The position numbers were made by a program, and so were the translations under genes. The notes beneath the pieces are model-generated. The model did no database searches. It saw only the letters and a program-made list of their open reading frames with translations, and was not told where the DNA came from. Below are positions 1 through 6,087 of a DNA stretch of 6,875 nt, piece by piece. Each line of letters opens with the position of its first letter. Position 1 is the stretch's first letter. Location: NCBI GenBank assembly GCA_009924535.1, contig RFRI01000071.1:1-6875 (forward strand). The letters run 5' to 3'. This DNA comes from Verrucomicrobiota bacterium. GTDB lineage: Bacteria > Verrucomicrobiota > Verrucomicrobiia > Opitutales > UBA953.

Positions 1-240
1 CCAGCCGGCTTCGTTCCTCCGCCTCCGCCCGCGCCCACCGCCGACGCTGGTGCCGCGGTTCCTCCGCCTCCGGCCGCAATCCCGGCTGCTGGTGCTTCCG
101 CTCCTCGTCCGGTCGCTGCTCCGAGTGCGAATCGCACCGTCGGCAATGTCTCCGCGGCATTTGACGTCCTCGCCCTTGCGGCTTCGTTGGTCGGCGTGGT
201 GCTCCTCGCGCTCGAACTCTTCGTCAAATCCAAAGGTTAA
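1..240 (+). CDS. C-terminal end of unidentified Pro/Ala-rich protein with C-terminal membrane helix (5' partial)
   Basis: The frame starting at base 1 is open to a TAA at 238-240 and gives 79 residues of a protein whose start lies before the window. I do not recognise the family. Residues 1-45 of the visible part are a low-complexity Pro/Ala linker with a repeated VPPPP unit. Residues about 53-74 form one strongly hydrophobic helix (FDVLALAASLVGVVLLALEL), followed by a short basic tail ending KSKG. This suggests a protein anchored by its C-terminus, with a flexible linker between an unseen N-terminal domain and the membrane. Its stop lies 10 bases before the trxA start on the same strand, so the two are probably cotranscribed. 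The call rests on the open frame, the plausible helix and the spacing. The Pro-rich composition could in principle be a GC-bias artefact, but the hydrophobic helix argues against that. Confidence 0.6.
   Translation, partial: PAGFVPPPPPAPTADAGAAVPPPPAAIPAAGASAPRPVAAPSANRTVGNVSAAFDVLALAASLVGVVLLALELFVKSKG
13..72 (+). repeat. Short in-frame direct repeat encoding VPPPP
   Basis: The 15-base unit GTTCCTCCGCCTCCG occurs at 13-27 and again at 58-72. The copies are 45 bases apart and therefore in the same frame. They encode the repeated Pro tract of the linker in the partial upstream gene. This is probably low-complexity linker expansion, not a mobile or regulatory repeat. Confidence 0.6.
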
Positions 241-250
241 GTCCCATTTC

Positions 251-580
251 ATGGCCTCCGATCTCATCCTCAATCTCGATAACAGCAACTTCGACGCCAC
301 CATCAAGGCGGCGACCGTCCCCGTCCTGGTGGACTTCTGGGCCACCTGGTGTGGCCCGTGCAAGCAGATCGGCCCCGTGCTCGATCAGCTCGCCACCGAG
401 ATGAACGGCGCCGTCCAGATCGCGAAGGTCGACGTGGACACCAATCAGGCGCTGGCCCAGCAGCTAGGCGTCAACTCCATCCCTGCCCTGTTCCTTTACA
501 AGAACGGCGTGGTGGTCGACAAGATGGTCGGTGCCCGCCCCAAGGGCGACATCGCCGCCTTCATCAAGAAGCACTCCTGA
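251..580 (+). CDS. trxA: Thioredoxin
   Basis: This 109-residue protein is a complete cytosolic thioredoxin, a dithiol-disulfide oxidoreductase that is reduced by thioredoxin reductase and in turn reduces protein disulfides. The active-site motif WCGPC is at residues 33-37 within DFWATWCGPCKQ. The buried Asp is D28, the cis-proline loop is SIPALF with P78, and the late Gly is G94. The length equals that of the classical Trx1 family, and there is no signal peptide or extra domain. The frame stays open upstream to an ATG at 50, but that extension is Arg/Ser-rich and overlaps the preceding gene in another frame. The ATG at 251 gives exactly the family N-terminus. An AAAGG at 232-236 is a weak, rather distant ribosome-binding site inside the end of the upstream gene. 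The gene is convergent with the cytochrome operon, and nothing in the sequence links it to that operon. Confidence 0.97.
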   Translation: MASDLILNLDNSNFDATIKAATVPVLVDFWATWCGPCKQIGPVLDQLATEMNGAVQIAKVDVDTNQALAQQLGVNSIPALFLYKNGVVVDKMVGARPKGDIAAFIKKHS

Positions 581-603
581 GCGTCGGGCGTGAGCCCAAT
601 AAG

Positions 604-633
604 AAAGGCCCGGGATCGCTCCCGGGCCTTTTT
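604..633. terminator. Bidirectional intrinsic terminator between trxA and the cytochrome operon
   Basis: Bases 604-615 pair perfectly with 620-631 (12 bp, GC-rich core GGCCCGGGA) around a TCGC loop. On the + strand the stem runs into a T tract at 629-633. On the - strand the A-rich left flank (601-606) gives a broken T run after the stem. It lies 24 bases after the trxA stop and 22 bases from the stop of the convergent cytochrome gene, so it probably ends both transcripts. Confidence 0.9.
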
Positions 634-654
634 GTTGCCGCCTGCGCCGAGACC

Positions 655-1344
655 TTACTTGGCCTGAAGCGGGTGTTCCTTCAGGAGGTCGGCAGGATTG
701 TACTGGGCACGGTTGCCGATGGCCTTGCGGATTTCGGCGACCTTGGTGTCCATGACCGGCTCGGCGGTATTCCCCCAGGCCTGTCGGACATAAGTGACGA
801 TGTTGGCCACCTGCGTATCCTTGAGGCCGGCGCCGATGTTCGGCATGTTACCGTTATACTTCGCGCCGAGGACTTCGATTTCTCCGGCGAGACCGGCGAG
901 GACGGCCTTGATGATGCGTTCTTCCGAACCCGCGACCCAAGGAGACTTGGCCAGCGGAGGGAAAGCACCGGGAACGCCGAGACCAGTCGCCTGGTGGCAA
1001 GCGGCGCAGTTCGCGAGGAAGAGCGTCTCGCCCTTGGCGGCATCAGGCTCAAAAGCGACCGGACCGCCGGCGACGGCGGCCTTGGGGGCGTTGAGGTCGA
1101 AGGCCGACGGAGAGAAGTCGCCCGAGTTGCGGGTGAGGTAGAGGCCGGCCCAGAAGCCGAATCCGCAGAAAAGGAAGACGATCAGGATCGGCGTGAGGGA
1201 GAACCCCTCGGCCGGCTCGTCCTTGTCGCGGGACAGCTGCGAGTGAACCTCCACCAGGCGTCCGTCGGACGGGCCTTCGGAGCCGACACCGGAGGGACCT
1301 CGGCGCGGGCGGTTATTGTCAGGATGACGGTTACGGTCGTTCAT
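655..1344 (-). CDS. Membrane-anchored monoheme cytochrome c (in the position of CcoP)
   Basis: This 229-residue protein is the last gene of the four-gene operon, starting 4 bases after the stop of the CcoO-like gene. Residues 1-47 are polar and Arg/Asp-rich, probably cytoplasmic. Residues about 50-70 form one transmembrane helix. After a linker, residues about 98-200 form a class I cytochrome c domain with heme motif CAACH (C113, C116, H117) and likely sixth ligand M167 in GNMPNIG. The topology (cytoplasmic N-terminus, one helix, periplasmic heme domain) resembles CcoP, but CcoP normally carries two hemes and this has one. The heme domain is clearly related to the C-terminal cytochrome domain of the dehydrogenase in the same operon. 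They share CAACHQ-T-G-G, the YN--MP ligand loop, TYVRQ--GN and a tail with spaced PV, R and A residues. It probably accepts or passes electrons within a complex made by this operon (inference). An AAGAAG stretch ten bases or so upstream may serve as a weak ribosome-binding site. Confidence 0.9.
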   Translation of the reverse strand: MNDRNRHPDNNRPRRGPSGVGSEGPSDGRLVEVHSQLSRDKDEPAEGFSLTPILIVFLFCGFGFWAGLYLTRNSGDFSPSAFDLNAPKAAVAGGPVAFEPDAAKGETLFLANCAACHQATGLGVPGAFPPLAKSPWVAGSEERIIKAVLAGLAGEIEVLGAKYNGNMPNIGAGLKDTQVANIVTYVRQAWGNTAEPVMDTKVAEIRKAIGNRAQYNPADLLKEHPLQAK

Positions 1345-1348
1345 GGGT

Positions 1349-1876
1349 TCACTTCTTCAGTTTGGCTTCCGGCGAGGAATAATCCTGGCGGAGGGATTGG
1401 AGATAGGCGGCCAGGGCGACGGCGCGCTCGGAGGCGACCTCGTTCTTCGAACCCGCGTAGAGGAAAGCGAACTGCCCGTTATGCTGGATCGCGGCGTGCA
1501 CCGAGGAGAGGTCCTTGGCCCGGGCTCCGTAGTTGGCGAGGTCCGGACCGAGGCGGCGATCGCCGAGGAGGACCTGCCCCTGCTGCGCGTAATCTCGGGC
1601 GACCGAAGGACGGGCGCCATAACCGCGGGCGATGTCGCTACCCTGCCCGGCCGGACGGACCTGCTGGGTGTGGCAGCTGACGCAACCGAGGGAGACGTAG
1701 ACCGTGCGGCCCTGGATGGCCAGGCCGGGTTCGCGGGACGGGAAGAGCGGGCCACCTTCTTCGGCGGGCGCACGGCCGAGCGAGCCGAGCTGGACCTGGC
1801 TGCTGATGACCAGCGCGCCGAAGGGTAACGCGACGGCCAGGAAGATGCCGGCCAGGAGAGTGTTGAGATTCTTCAT
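1349..1876 (-). CDS. CcoO-like membrane-anchored monoheme cytochrome c lacking the methionine ligand
   Basis: This 175-residue protein is homologous to CcoO/FixO, subunit II of cbb3 oxidases. Residues about 5-25 are the N-terminal membrane anchor. The family motif around the heme is present as GRTVYVSLGCVSCHTQQVRP, with C65, C68 and H69 as the covalent heme site. GPDLANYG at 110-117 matches the conserved GPDLARVG. It is shorter than the usual CcoO (about 200 or more residues). The loop that should carry the axial methionine (MPxYPWL in canonical CcoO) is missing from residues 118-146, and the only methionine in the protein is M1. The heme could instead be ligated by H127 or H132, or be five-coordinate (inference). 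In true cbb3 oxidase this subunit feeds electrons to heme b of CcoN. The CcoN homolog here lacks that heme's ligands, so the acceptor must differ. The start lies 11 bases after the CcoN-like stop. Confidence 0.88.
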   Translation of the reverse strand: MKNLNTLLAGIFLAVALPFGALVISSQVQLGSLGRAPAEEGGPLFPSREPGLAIQGRTVYVSLGCVSCHTQQVRPAGQGSDIARGYGARPSVARDYAQQGQVLLGDRRLGPDLANYGARAKDLSSVHAAIQHNGQFAFLYAGSKNEVASERAVALAAYLQSLRQDYSSPEAKLKK

Positions 1877-1887
1877 GGTTGTCCGGA

Positions 1888-3333
1888 TTAGTCGTGGCGG
1901 CCTGCGGAAGCGGGCGCGGAAGATTTGAGGATCATGCCGAAAGCGTTGAGGGCGAAGGCGACGTGGCCGACGAGCAGGAGGACCGCCGAGACCGTGAGCG
2001 CGACGTTCCAGGCGGCACCGGCCTTGGCGACCTGCTGGAAGGAGATGGAGGCGTCAGCGAGCTGCTTGCCGCTTTCGAAACCACCGACGAGCAAGGCGAC
2101 GACCGAAGCGACGGCGCCGAGGGCGGTGGCCCAGAAGTGCACGTGGACCAGCTTGGCGGAGGGCCAGAGCGAGCCCGTGAGGCGAGGCAGCACGAAGTAG
2201 GCGGCGCCGAAGAGCACCATCGTGGCGAACGCGTAGGTCAGGAGCTGCTCCTGGCCGGCGGCGAAGGACGTGAAACGGACCACGGCATTGGTGCCACGGA
2301 AGCCGAAGATGGCGTTGAGCACGCCGAAGAGCGTGAAGGCGACGGCACCGAAGCTCACGAAGCGGAGCGTGGTGTCGTTCCAGGCGCGGGACCAGCCGCC
2401 TTCGGAGGAAAGCGTGCCGTGGAAGTTGATCGCCGTGATGATCACCGGGACCATCAGCATCGCGCCGGCGACGACGCCGACGGACTGGAGCCAGAGCGGC
2501 ACCGGAGCGCCGATGAGGGCGGACGGGCCCGTCCAGCTCGCGAAGAGGAAGAACGTCCAGAAGCCCACCGGAGCGAGGTAGTAAGCGCTGATCGTGCGAC
2601 CGAGGACTTTCGGCAGGAAGTAGTAGACCGCGGCGAGGGCCGAGGCGCCGAACCAGAGCAGGAGGAGGTTAGAGACGAACCAGCTATGGGCGATGGCCTG
2701 GACGACGCCCGAAGCGGGCTGCCAGAGGACCAGCAGCTGCGCCAGCAGGTAGGTCAGCGGGAAGGCGAACGAGGCGCCGACCACGAACCACTGCGAGGCG
2801 AAGGTGTGACCCGTGGGGCGACGCGCGAACGCGACGATCGGCCAGAAGCCGGCGAGCAGGAAGGCGACCGCGAGCACCGGTCCGACTTCGCGGGGGAATT
2901 CCAGGAGGCCAAAGCCCGTCTGGTTGCCGGCGAAGATCTGGACCACGCCGTAAGTGAGGGCGACGTTCCAGACGGCGCCACCGAGGGTGGCGAGCCAGCC
3001 GTTACGGAGCTCGAAGCGACCCAGCTGAGAGAGCAGCCAGAGGTTGAGGGCGAAGAAAGCGTTGAAGCCCCAACCGTAGACGAACAGGTTGCGCTGAGCG
3101 GCGGCGACGTGCCCGTAGGTGAGGATCTCACAACCACGAAACAGACCGCCGGCGAGCGACCCTTGCTGGAGGGCGGCGATCACGCCGAGGATCGAAGCCG
3201 CGAGCAGCCAGATCACCGCGGAGACGAAGAAGAGGAGGAACGGGCCGCTAAGCTGGGCCTCGGTCCGCGAGAGGCGCGAGTCGCCTTCGGGGGGACGGCC
3301 CTGCGGGCGGCCGGAACGATTTTCCTGAGTCAT
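1888..3333 (-). CDS. CcoN-like membrane protein without heme or copper ligands (degenerate cbb3 oxidase subunit I homolog)
   Basis: This 481-residue protein has about 12 predicted membrane helices (roughly residues 32-55 through 442-468) and aligns along its length with CcoN, subunit I of cbb3 cytochrome oxidase. Ungapped segments include NLLLLWFGASALAAVYYFLP (helix 6), WTGPSALIGAPVPLWLQ (helix 7 loop), the helix 10 stretch ending FGAAYFVLPR, and HFWATALG (helix 11). Compared with Pseudomonas stutzeri CcoN as I recall it, the ligands are replaced as follows: low-spin heme b H60 by Q80 and H349 by Q363; heme b3 H347 by Q361; CuB H207 by S221, H257 by S271 and H258 by A272; cross-linked Y251 by A265. 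It therefore should not bind heme b, heme b3 or CuB, and cannot reduce oxygen or NO by the known mechanism. The reading frame is intact, so this is not a pseudogene. It may act as a membrane scaffold for the cytochrome subunits around it (inference). Automatic annotation would probably call it cbb3 oxidase subunit I. No clear ribosome-binding site is seen in the 19 bases after the dehydrogenase stop. Confidence 0.9.
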   Translation of the reverse strand: MTQENRSGRPQGRPPEGDSRLSRTEAQLSGPFLLFFVSAVIWLLAASILGVIAALQQGSLAGGLFRGCEILTYGHVAAAQRNLFVYGWGFNAFFALNLWLLSQLGRFELRNGWLATLGGAVWNVALTYGVVQIFAGNQTGFGLLEFPREVGPVLAVAFLLAGFWPIVAFARRPTGHTFASQWFVVGASFAFPLTYLLAQLLVLWQPASGVVQAIAHSWFVSNLLLLWFGASALAAVYYFLPKVLGRTISAYYLAPVGFWTFFLFASWTGPSALIGAPVPLWLQSVGVVAGAMLMVPVIITAINFHGTLSSEGGWSRAWNDTTLRFVSFGAVAFTLFGVLNAIFGFRGTNAVVRFTSFAAGQEQLLTYAFATMVLFGAAYFVLPRLTGSLWPSAKLVHVHFWATALGAVASVVALLVGGFESGKQLADASISFQQVAKAGAAWNVALTVSAVLLLVGHVAFALNAFGMILKSSAPASAGRHD

Positions 3334-3352
3334 CGGTAAAGGAAGTGCGGGG

Positions 3353-5896
3353 TTATTTGAGGCCGAGCTCGGCGGTGGTCCAAGGAGCCGTGCGACCGGC
3401 GGTGGCGGCGCGGACGGCCTTCACCTGTTCGACGGAGACGGGGTTGCCCTTGTTGCCGAAGCTCTGGCGAACGTAGGTGAGGACGTCGGAGATGTCCTGG
3501 TCGTTCACGCCGGCGACGGGAGGCATCATGCTGTTATAGGTCATGCCGCCGACGGTGATCGGACCCATGAGGCCCTGCAGGATGAACTTGATCGGCAGCT
3601 CGGGGTTACCGACGACGATGGGAGTCTCGGAGATCGACGGGAAGACGGGCGGAAGGCCCTTGCCCGTCGGCTGGTGGCACGCGGCGCACAGGCCGGCGAA
3701 GGTCTGCTTGCCGTTGTCGAAGAGGGCCTGCTCCTCATTGGTGAGCGGCTTCACCACCGGGACGACCACGCCCGGCTTGCCCGGCCAGACGACGGTGCTC
3801 TTGAACCAGGCGAGGGCCTTCACCATCGCGGCGTCCTTGCTCTTGGACAGCTTGGCCAGCGAAGCCGGCTCGGCGGCGAGTTTTACCGGACGCTTGGCGG
3901 TGACGGTCGGATGCGTGGCGAGCGACCCCAGCAGCGTCAGCTGCTGCGACTTGAGCGGCAACGCGGCGATGATCGCGAGGGCCTTCTCGACCTGCGCGGG
4001 CTTGCGCGTGGAGAAGACGCAGCGGAGCAAGGCGGCGGGCAAGGTCTTGGGATAGGCGGCCGGCTTCTTGAGCACGGCTTCGAACAGGTCGATCTCGCGT
4101 CCTTCGAGGCCGCTGAGGAACGCGTCCTGGATGAAGGCGACCTCGCTCGCGCGGGTGATGAGCGCGGCGCCGACGAGGTCGGCGGCGGGCGACTTGGCTT
4201 CGCCGAGGGAGAGCGCGAGCTGCTGCTGGACCTCGGTGGCGTCTTCGGTGGCCGCGAGTTCGGTCCAGCGGGCGACGATCGCGTCGCGGTCGGGCGAGGC
4301 CATCAGGGCTTCGGAGACGCGGATGGCGGCCGCGCGCACGCGCGGGTCGGCGTGGGCCATGCCGGCGAGGACGGACTCGGCCTTCACGGTACCGCGGCCT
4401 TCGAGCGTCCACAGGGCATGCACACGGCCCATGGGCGAGGCGGAATCCTTGGCGAGCGCGCCGAGCGCGGCATCGATCGCGGCATCCGGGGCGGCTTCGA
4501 CGAGCAGGCGCTGGGCGGTCTCGCGACGCCAGGAGTTGCCGCTGGCGAGTTCGGCGACGAGTTCGGCCGGGGTCATCGCGGAAAGTTTCTTGGCCGGAGC
4601 GACAGCGGCGCCTTCGGGCGCGATACGCCAGACGCGTCCAAGCGCGAGGGGCTTATCGAGGCCGCGCTTCACGATCTGCTCGCGCAGGTAGGTGGTCAGC
4701 GAGATGCGGTGCTGGATGACGCCGCGGTAGAGATCGATGACGTAGAGGGCGCCGTCGGGCCCCGTGAGCAGGTTAACCGGACGGAAGCGCTCGTCGGTCG
4801 AAGCCAGGAACTCCGTCTGGTCGTAGTAAGGCGTGCCCACCAGGGCGCCGCCTTCGGACTTCACCACGTTGCGCTTGATGAGGTTGCCCGCGGGCTCGCA
4901 CACGAACGCGTTGCCGTAGGCGTCGGCCGGGAAGAGGTCGGCGCGGTAAATCCAAGGTGAGCAGGCGGCGGTGAACTCCTTGAGCTTGAACTCGCGGAGC
5001 ATCTCAGGGCGATAACCGCGGTTGATGCCGGGGTTGACGCGAATCGGCCAGACCAGCTGTTCCTTCGCGACCTTCCAATTGAGGCCCGTGGTGCGACCGA
5101 GGTTCGGGTTGCGGTTAAGATACGACGACGGGATGACGTCGGCGCGCATCTGGTCGCTGTTGCTGTTATGGAAGAGGTGGCCGAAGTCGTCCTGCGAAAG
5201 GCCCCACTGCCCGCGGAAGTTGCTCAGCCCGCGGAGCCAGCGGCCGTCCTTGAACTTGAAGCGGGCCGTGTAGGCGCCGACGTAAAGCCAGTTGTCATGC
5301 CCCCAGAGCAGCGCGTTCGGGGCGCGTTCGGGATTGGCGAGCTGCGGGCGGGAAGGATCGACGCGTACGCCAAAGTCCGTCGCGATCTCGATCTTCTCGT
5401 CGGCCTTGCCGTCTCCGTTCGTGTCGCGGCAGAACCAGAGATGCGGCGGGGCGCCGACGAGCACACCATCGCGGTGCAGGGCGATGGCGCGGGGCATCAC
5501 GATGTTATCGAGGAAGACCGTGGACGTCTCGAAGACGCCGTCGCCGTCCCTATCTTCCAGGACGACCACGCGGCCGTGGGGCTGGTCTTCCGTCGTGCCA
5601 TCGAGGTCAGGCATGTAGCCCTGCATCTCGACGACCCAGAGACGACCGTCCGGACCGAACTGGGCCGCCACCGGATCGCCGACCTGCGGGTCGCTGGCGG
5701 CGAGCGAGATCTGGTAGCCCTTCGCGAGCTGGAACGTCTTCAGCTCCTCCCGGGGCGTGCGCGCCGGGGAAGGCGGGATCTGGTTGTCCGGGACCAGCTG
5801 TATCTGCGGCTCGCCGGCCTTGTCGCCGATCTGGGCGAAAGCGACGGCCGCCAGGCAAAGGGCGGCCAAGGGCAGGGTGCGGCGGGGCATGCGCAT
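3353..5896 (-). CDS. Secreted PVC-type beta-propeller dehydrogenase with HEAT repeats and C-terminal cytochrome c domain
   Basis: This 847-residue protein is the first gene of the operon. Residues 1-21 are a signal peptide (basic start, Leu/Ala core, cleavage after AFA). Residues about 50-430 are a beta-propeller like the 'putative membrane-bound dehydrogenase' domain common in Planctomycetes and Verrucomicrobia. It includes the repeated openings GPDGRLWVVE (81-90) and GPDGALYVIDLYRGVI (379-394). It also has two EF-hand-like calcium loops, DRDGDGVFE at 115 and DTNGDGKADE at 158. Residues about 440-690 are helical and Ala/Leu-rich, consistent with HEAT repeats. Residues about 720-835 are a cytochrome c domain with CAACH (C737, C740, H741) and likely ligand M791 in NSMMPP. 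Family members are presumed to oxidise carbohydrates or alcohols and pass electrons to the attached heme. The substrate and the propeller cofactor cannot be read from the sequence. A second ATG two codons downstream gives an almost identical signal peptide. There is no good ribosome-binding site. Confidence 0.9.
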   Translation of the reverse strand: MRMPRRTLPLAALCLAAVAFAQIGDKAGEPQIQLVPDNQIPPSPARTPREELKTFQLAKGYQISLAASDPQVGDPVAAQFGPDGRLWVVEMQGYMPDLDGTTEDQPHGRVVVLEDRDGDGVFETSTVFLDNIVMPRAIALHRDGVLVGAPPHLWFCRDTNGDGKADEKIEIATDFGVRVDPSRPQLANPERAPNALLWGHDNWLYVGAYTARFKFKDGRWLRGLSNFRGQWGLSQDDFGHLFHNSNSDQMRADVIPSSYLNRNPNLGRTTGLNWKVAKEQLVWPIRVNPGINRGYRPEMLREFKLKEFTAACSPWIYRADLFPADAYGNAFVCEPAGNLIKRNVVKSEGGALVGTPYYDQTEFLASTDERFRPVNLLTGPDGALYVIDLYRGVIQHRISLTTYLREQIVKRGLDKPLALGRVWRIAPEGAAVAPAKKLSAMTPAELVAELASGNSWRRETAQRLLVEAAPDAAIDAALGALAKDSASPMGRVHALWTLEGRGTVKAESVLAGMAHADPRVRAAAIRVSEALMASPDRDAIVARWTELAATEDATEVQQQLALSLGEAKSPAADLVGAALITRASEVAFIQDAFLSGLEGREIDLFEAVLKKPAAYPKTLPAALLRCVFSTRKPAQVEKALAIIAALPLKSQQLTLLGSLATHPTVTAKRPVKLAAEPASLAKLSKSKDAAMVKALAWFKSTVVWPGKPGVVVPVVKPLTNEEQALFDNGKQTFAGLCAACHQPTGKGLPPVFPSISETPIVVGNPELPIKFILQGLMGPITVGGMTYNSMMPPVAGVNDQDISDVLTYVRQSFGNKGNPVSVEQVKAVRAATAGRTAPWTTAELGLK

Positions 5897-5904
5897 ATGA
5901 CACC

Positions 5905-5931
5905 AGATAACCCCGATGGTTACCGGGTCAA
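5905..5931 (-). promoter_or_regulatory. Weak candidate promoter for the dehydrogenase operon
   Basis: Reading the - strand, TTGACC (5926-5931) resembles a -35 box. It is followed after 15 bases by TTATCT (5905-5910), a poor -10 match. If used, transcription would begin within a few bases of the ATG at 5896, giving a nearly leaderless message. That would fit the lack of a ribosome-binding site there. The spacing is short and the -10 is weak, so this is only a possibility. Confidence 0.25.
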
Positions 5932-5938
5932 CTGACCC
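5925..5938. promoter_or_regulatory. Inverted repeat GGGTCA-AC-TGACCC, candidate operator
   Basis: Two perfect 6-base arms separated by AC lie 29 bases upstream of the dehydrogenase start and overlap the candidate -35 box. A dimeric regulator bound here would block the operon. No regulator gene is in the window, and no factor can be named. Confidence 0.35.
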
Positions 5939-5983
5939 CGCCGCTTTCGCCCGCCTTTATTCGACAGGTCGCGGACATAAACC

Positions 5984-5995
5984 AAGTCCGGACTT
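5984..5995. promoter_or_regulatory. Perfect 12-base palindrome AAGTCCGGACTT, candidate operator
   Basis: This palindrome sits roughly midway between the two divergent starts (88 bases from the operon start, 93 from the + strand start). Its left half also takes part in a second inverted repeat, CGGAC (5972-5976) with GTCCG (5986-5990). The size and position suit a transcription-factor site serving either or both genes, but no known consensus is recognised. Confidence 0.35.
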
Positions 5996-6020
5996 ACCCT
6001 GAAAACGACCCCAGCCCTTT

Positions 6021-6059
6021 GCTCATCATAAAATCCCTAGGTGAGCCTCATTGTTTTTT
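6021..6059 (+). other. Possible leader hairpin followed by T run
   Basis: GCTCATC (6021-6027) can pair with GGTGAGC (6040-6046), seven pairs with one G-T, around a 12-base A/T-rich loop. A T-rich run (6051-6059) follows, 28 bases before the + strand start. It could be a weak attenuator or a chance fold. The stem is short and separated from the T run. Confidence 0.2.
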
Positions 6060-6087
6060 CACCGGCCTCCTTAATCTGAACCGGGCC

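Larger units (their letters stand above)
5897..6087. other. Divergent intergenic region with no gene
   Basis: This 191-base stretch lies between the start of the dehydrogenase operon (- strand) and the start of the TSP3-protein gene (+ strand), so it should hold promoters for both. It contains two short palindromes and a possible small hairpin, listed separately. I see no open frame with coding character, no tRNA and no riboswitch that I recognise. Confidence 0.7.

Noticed and set aside
50..250. N-terminal extension of thioredoxin from ATG 50
   Set aside because: The extra 67 residues are Arg/Ser/Leu-rich and lie in another frame of the upstream gene. The ATG at 251 gives the normal thioredoxin length.
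349..1680. 443-residue + strand open frame running from inside trxA across the terminator and two cytochrome genes
   Set aside because: It spans a strong terminator and overlaps three supported genes, and its translation is Arg/Gly-rich with no domain. It is a shadow frame.
1888..3333. Annotation of the CcoN-like gene as a working cbb3 oxidase or a nitric oxide reductase
   Set aside because: Both activities need the heme b3 histidine and the metal-B histidines, which align with Gln, Ser and Ala here.
1888..3333. Interpretation of the CcoN-like gene as a decaying pseudogene
   Set aside because: There are no frameshifts or stops, the helix pattern is regular, neighbouring structural residues are conserved, and spacing to the adjacent genes is tight. 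Neutral decay would not hit only the ligands.
1879..3339. 486-residue open frame on the + strand covering the whole CcoN-like gene
   Set aside because: It is antisense to a clear 12-helix membrane protein. Its translation is almost only Glu, Arg, Gly, Asp and Ala with no recognisable motif, as expected from the complement of GC-rich codons.
3674..4960. 428-residue + strand open frame opposite the dehydrogenase
   Set aside because: It is antisense to the HEAT and cytochrome parts of a well-supported gene and has no hydrophobic or catalytic pattern of its own.
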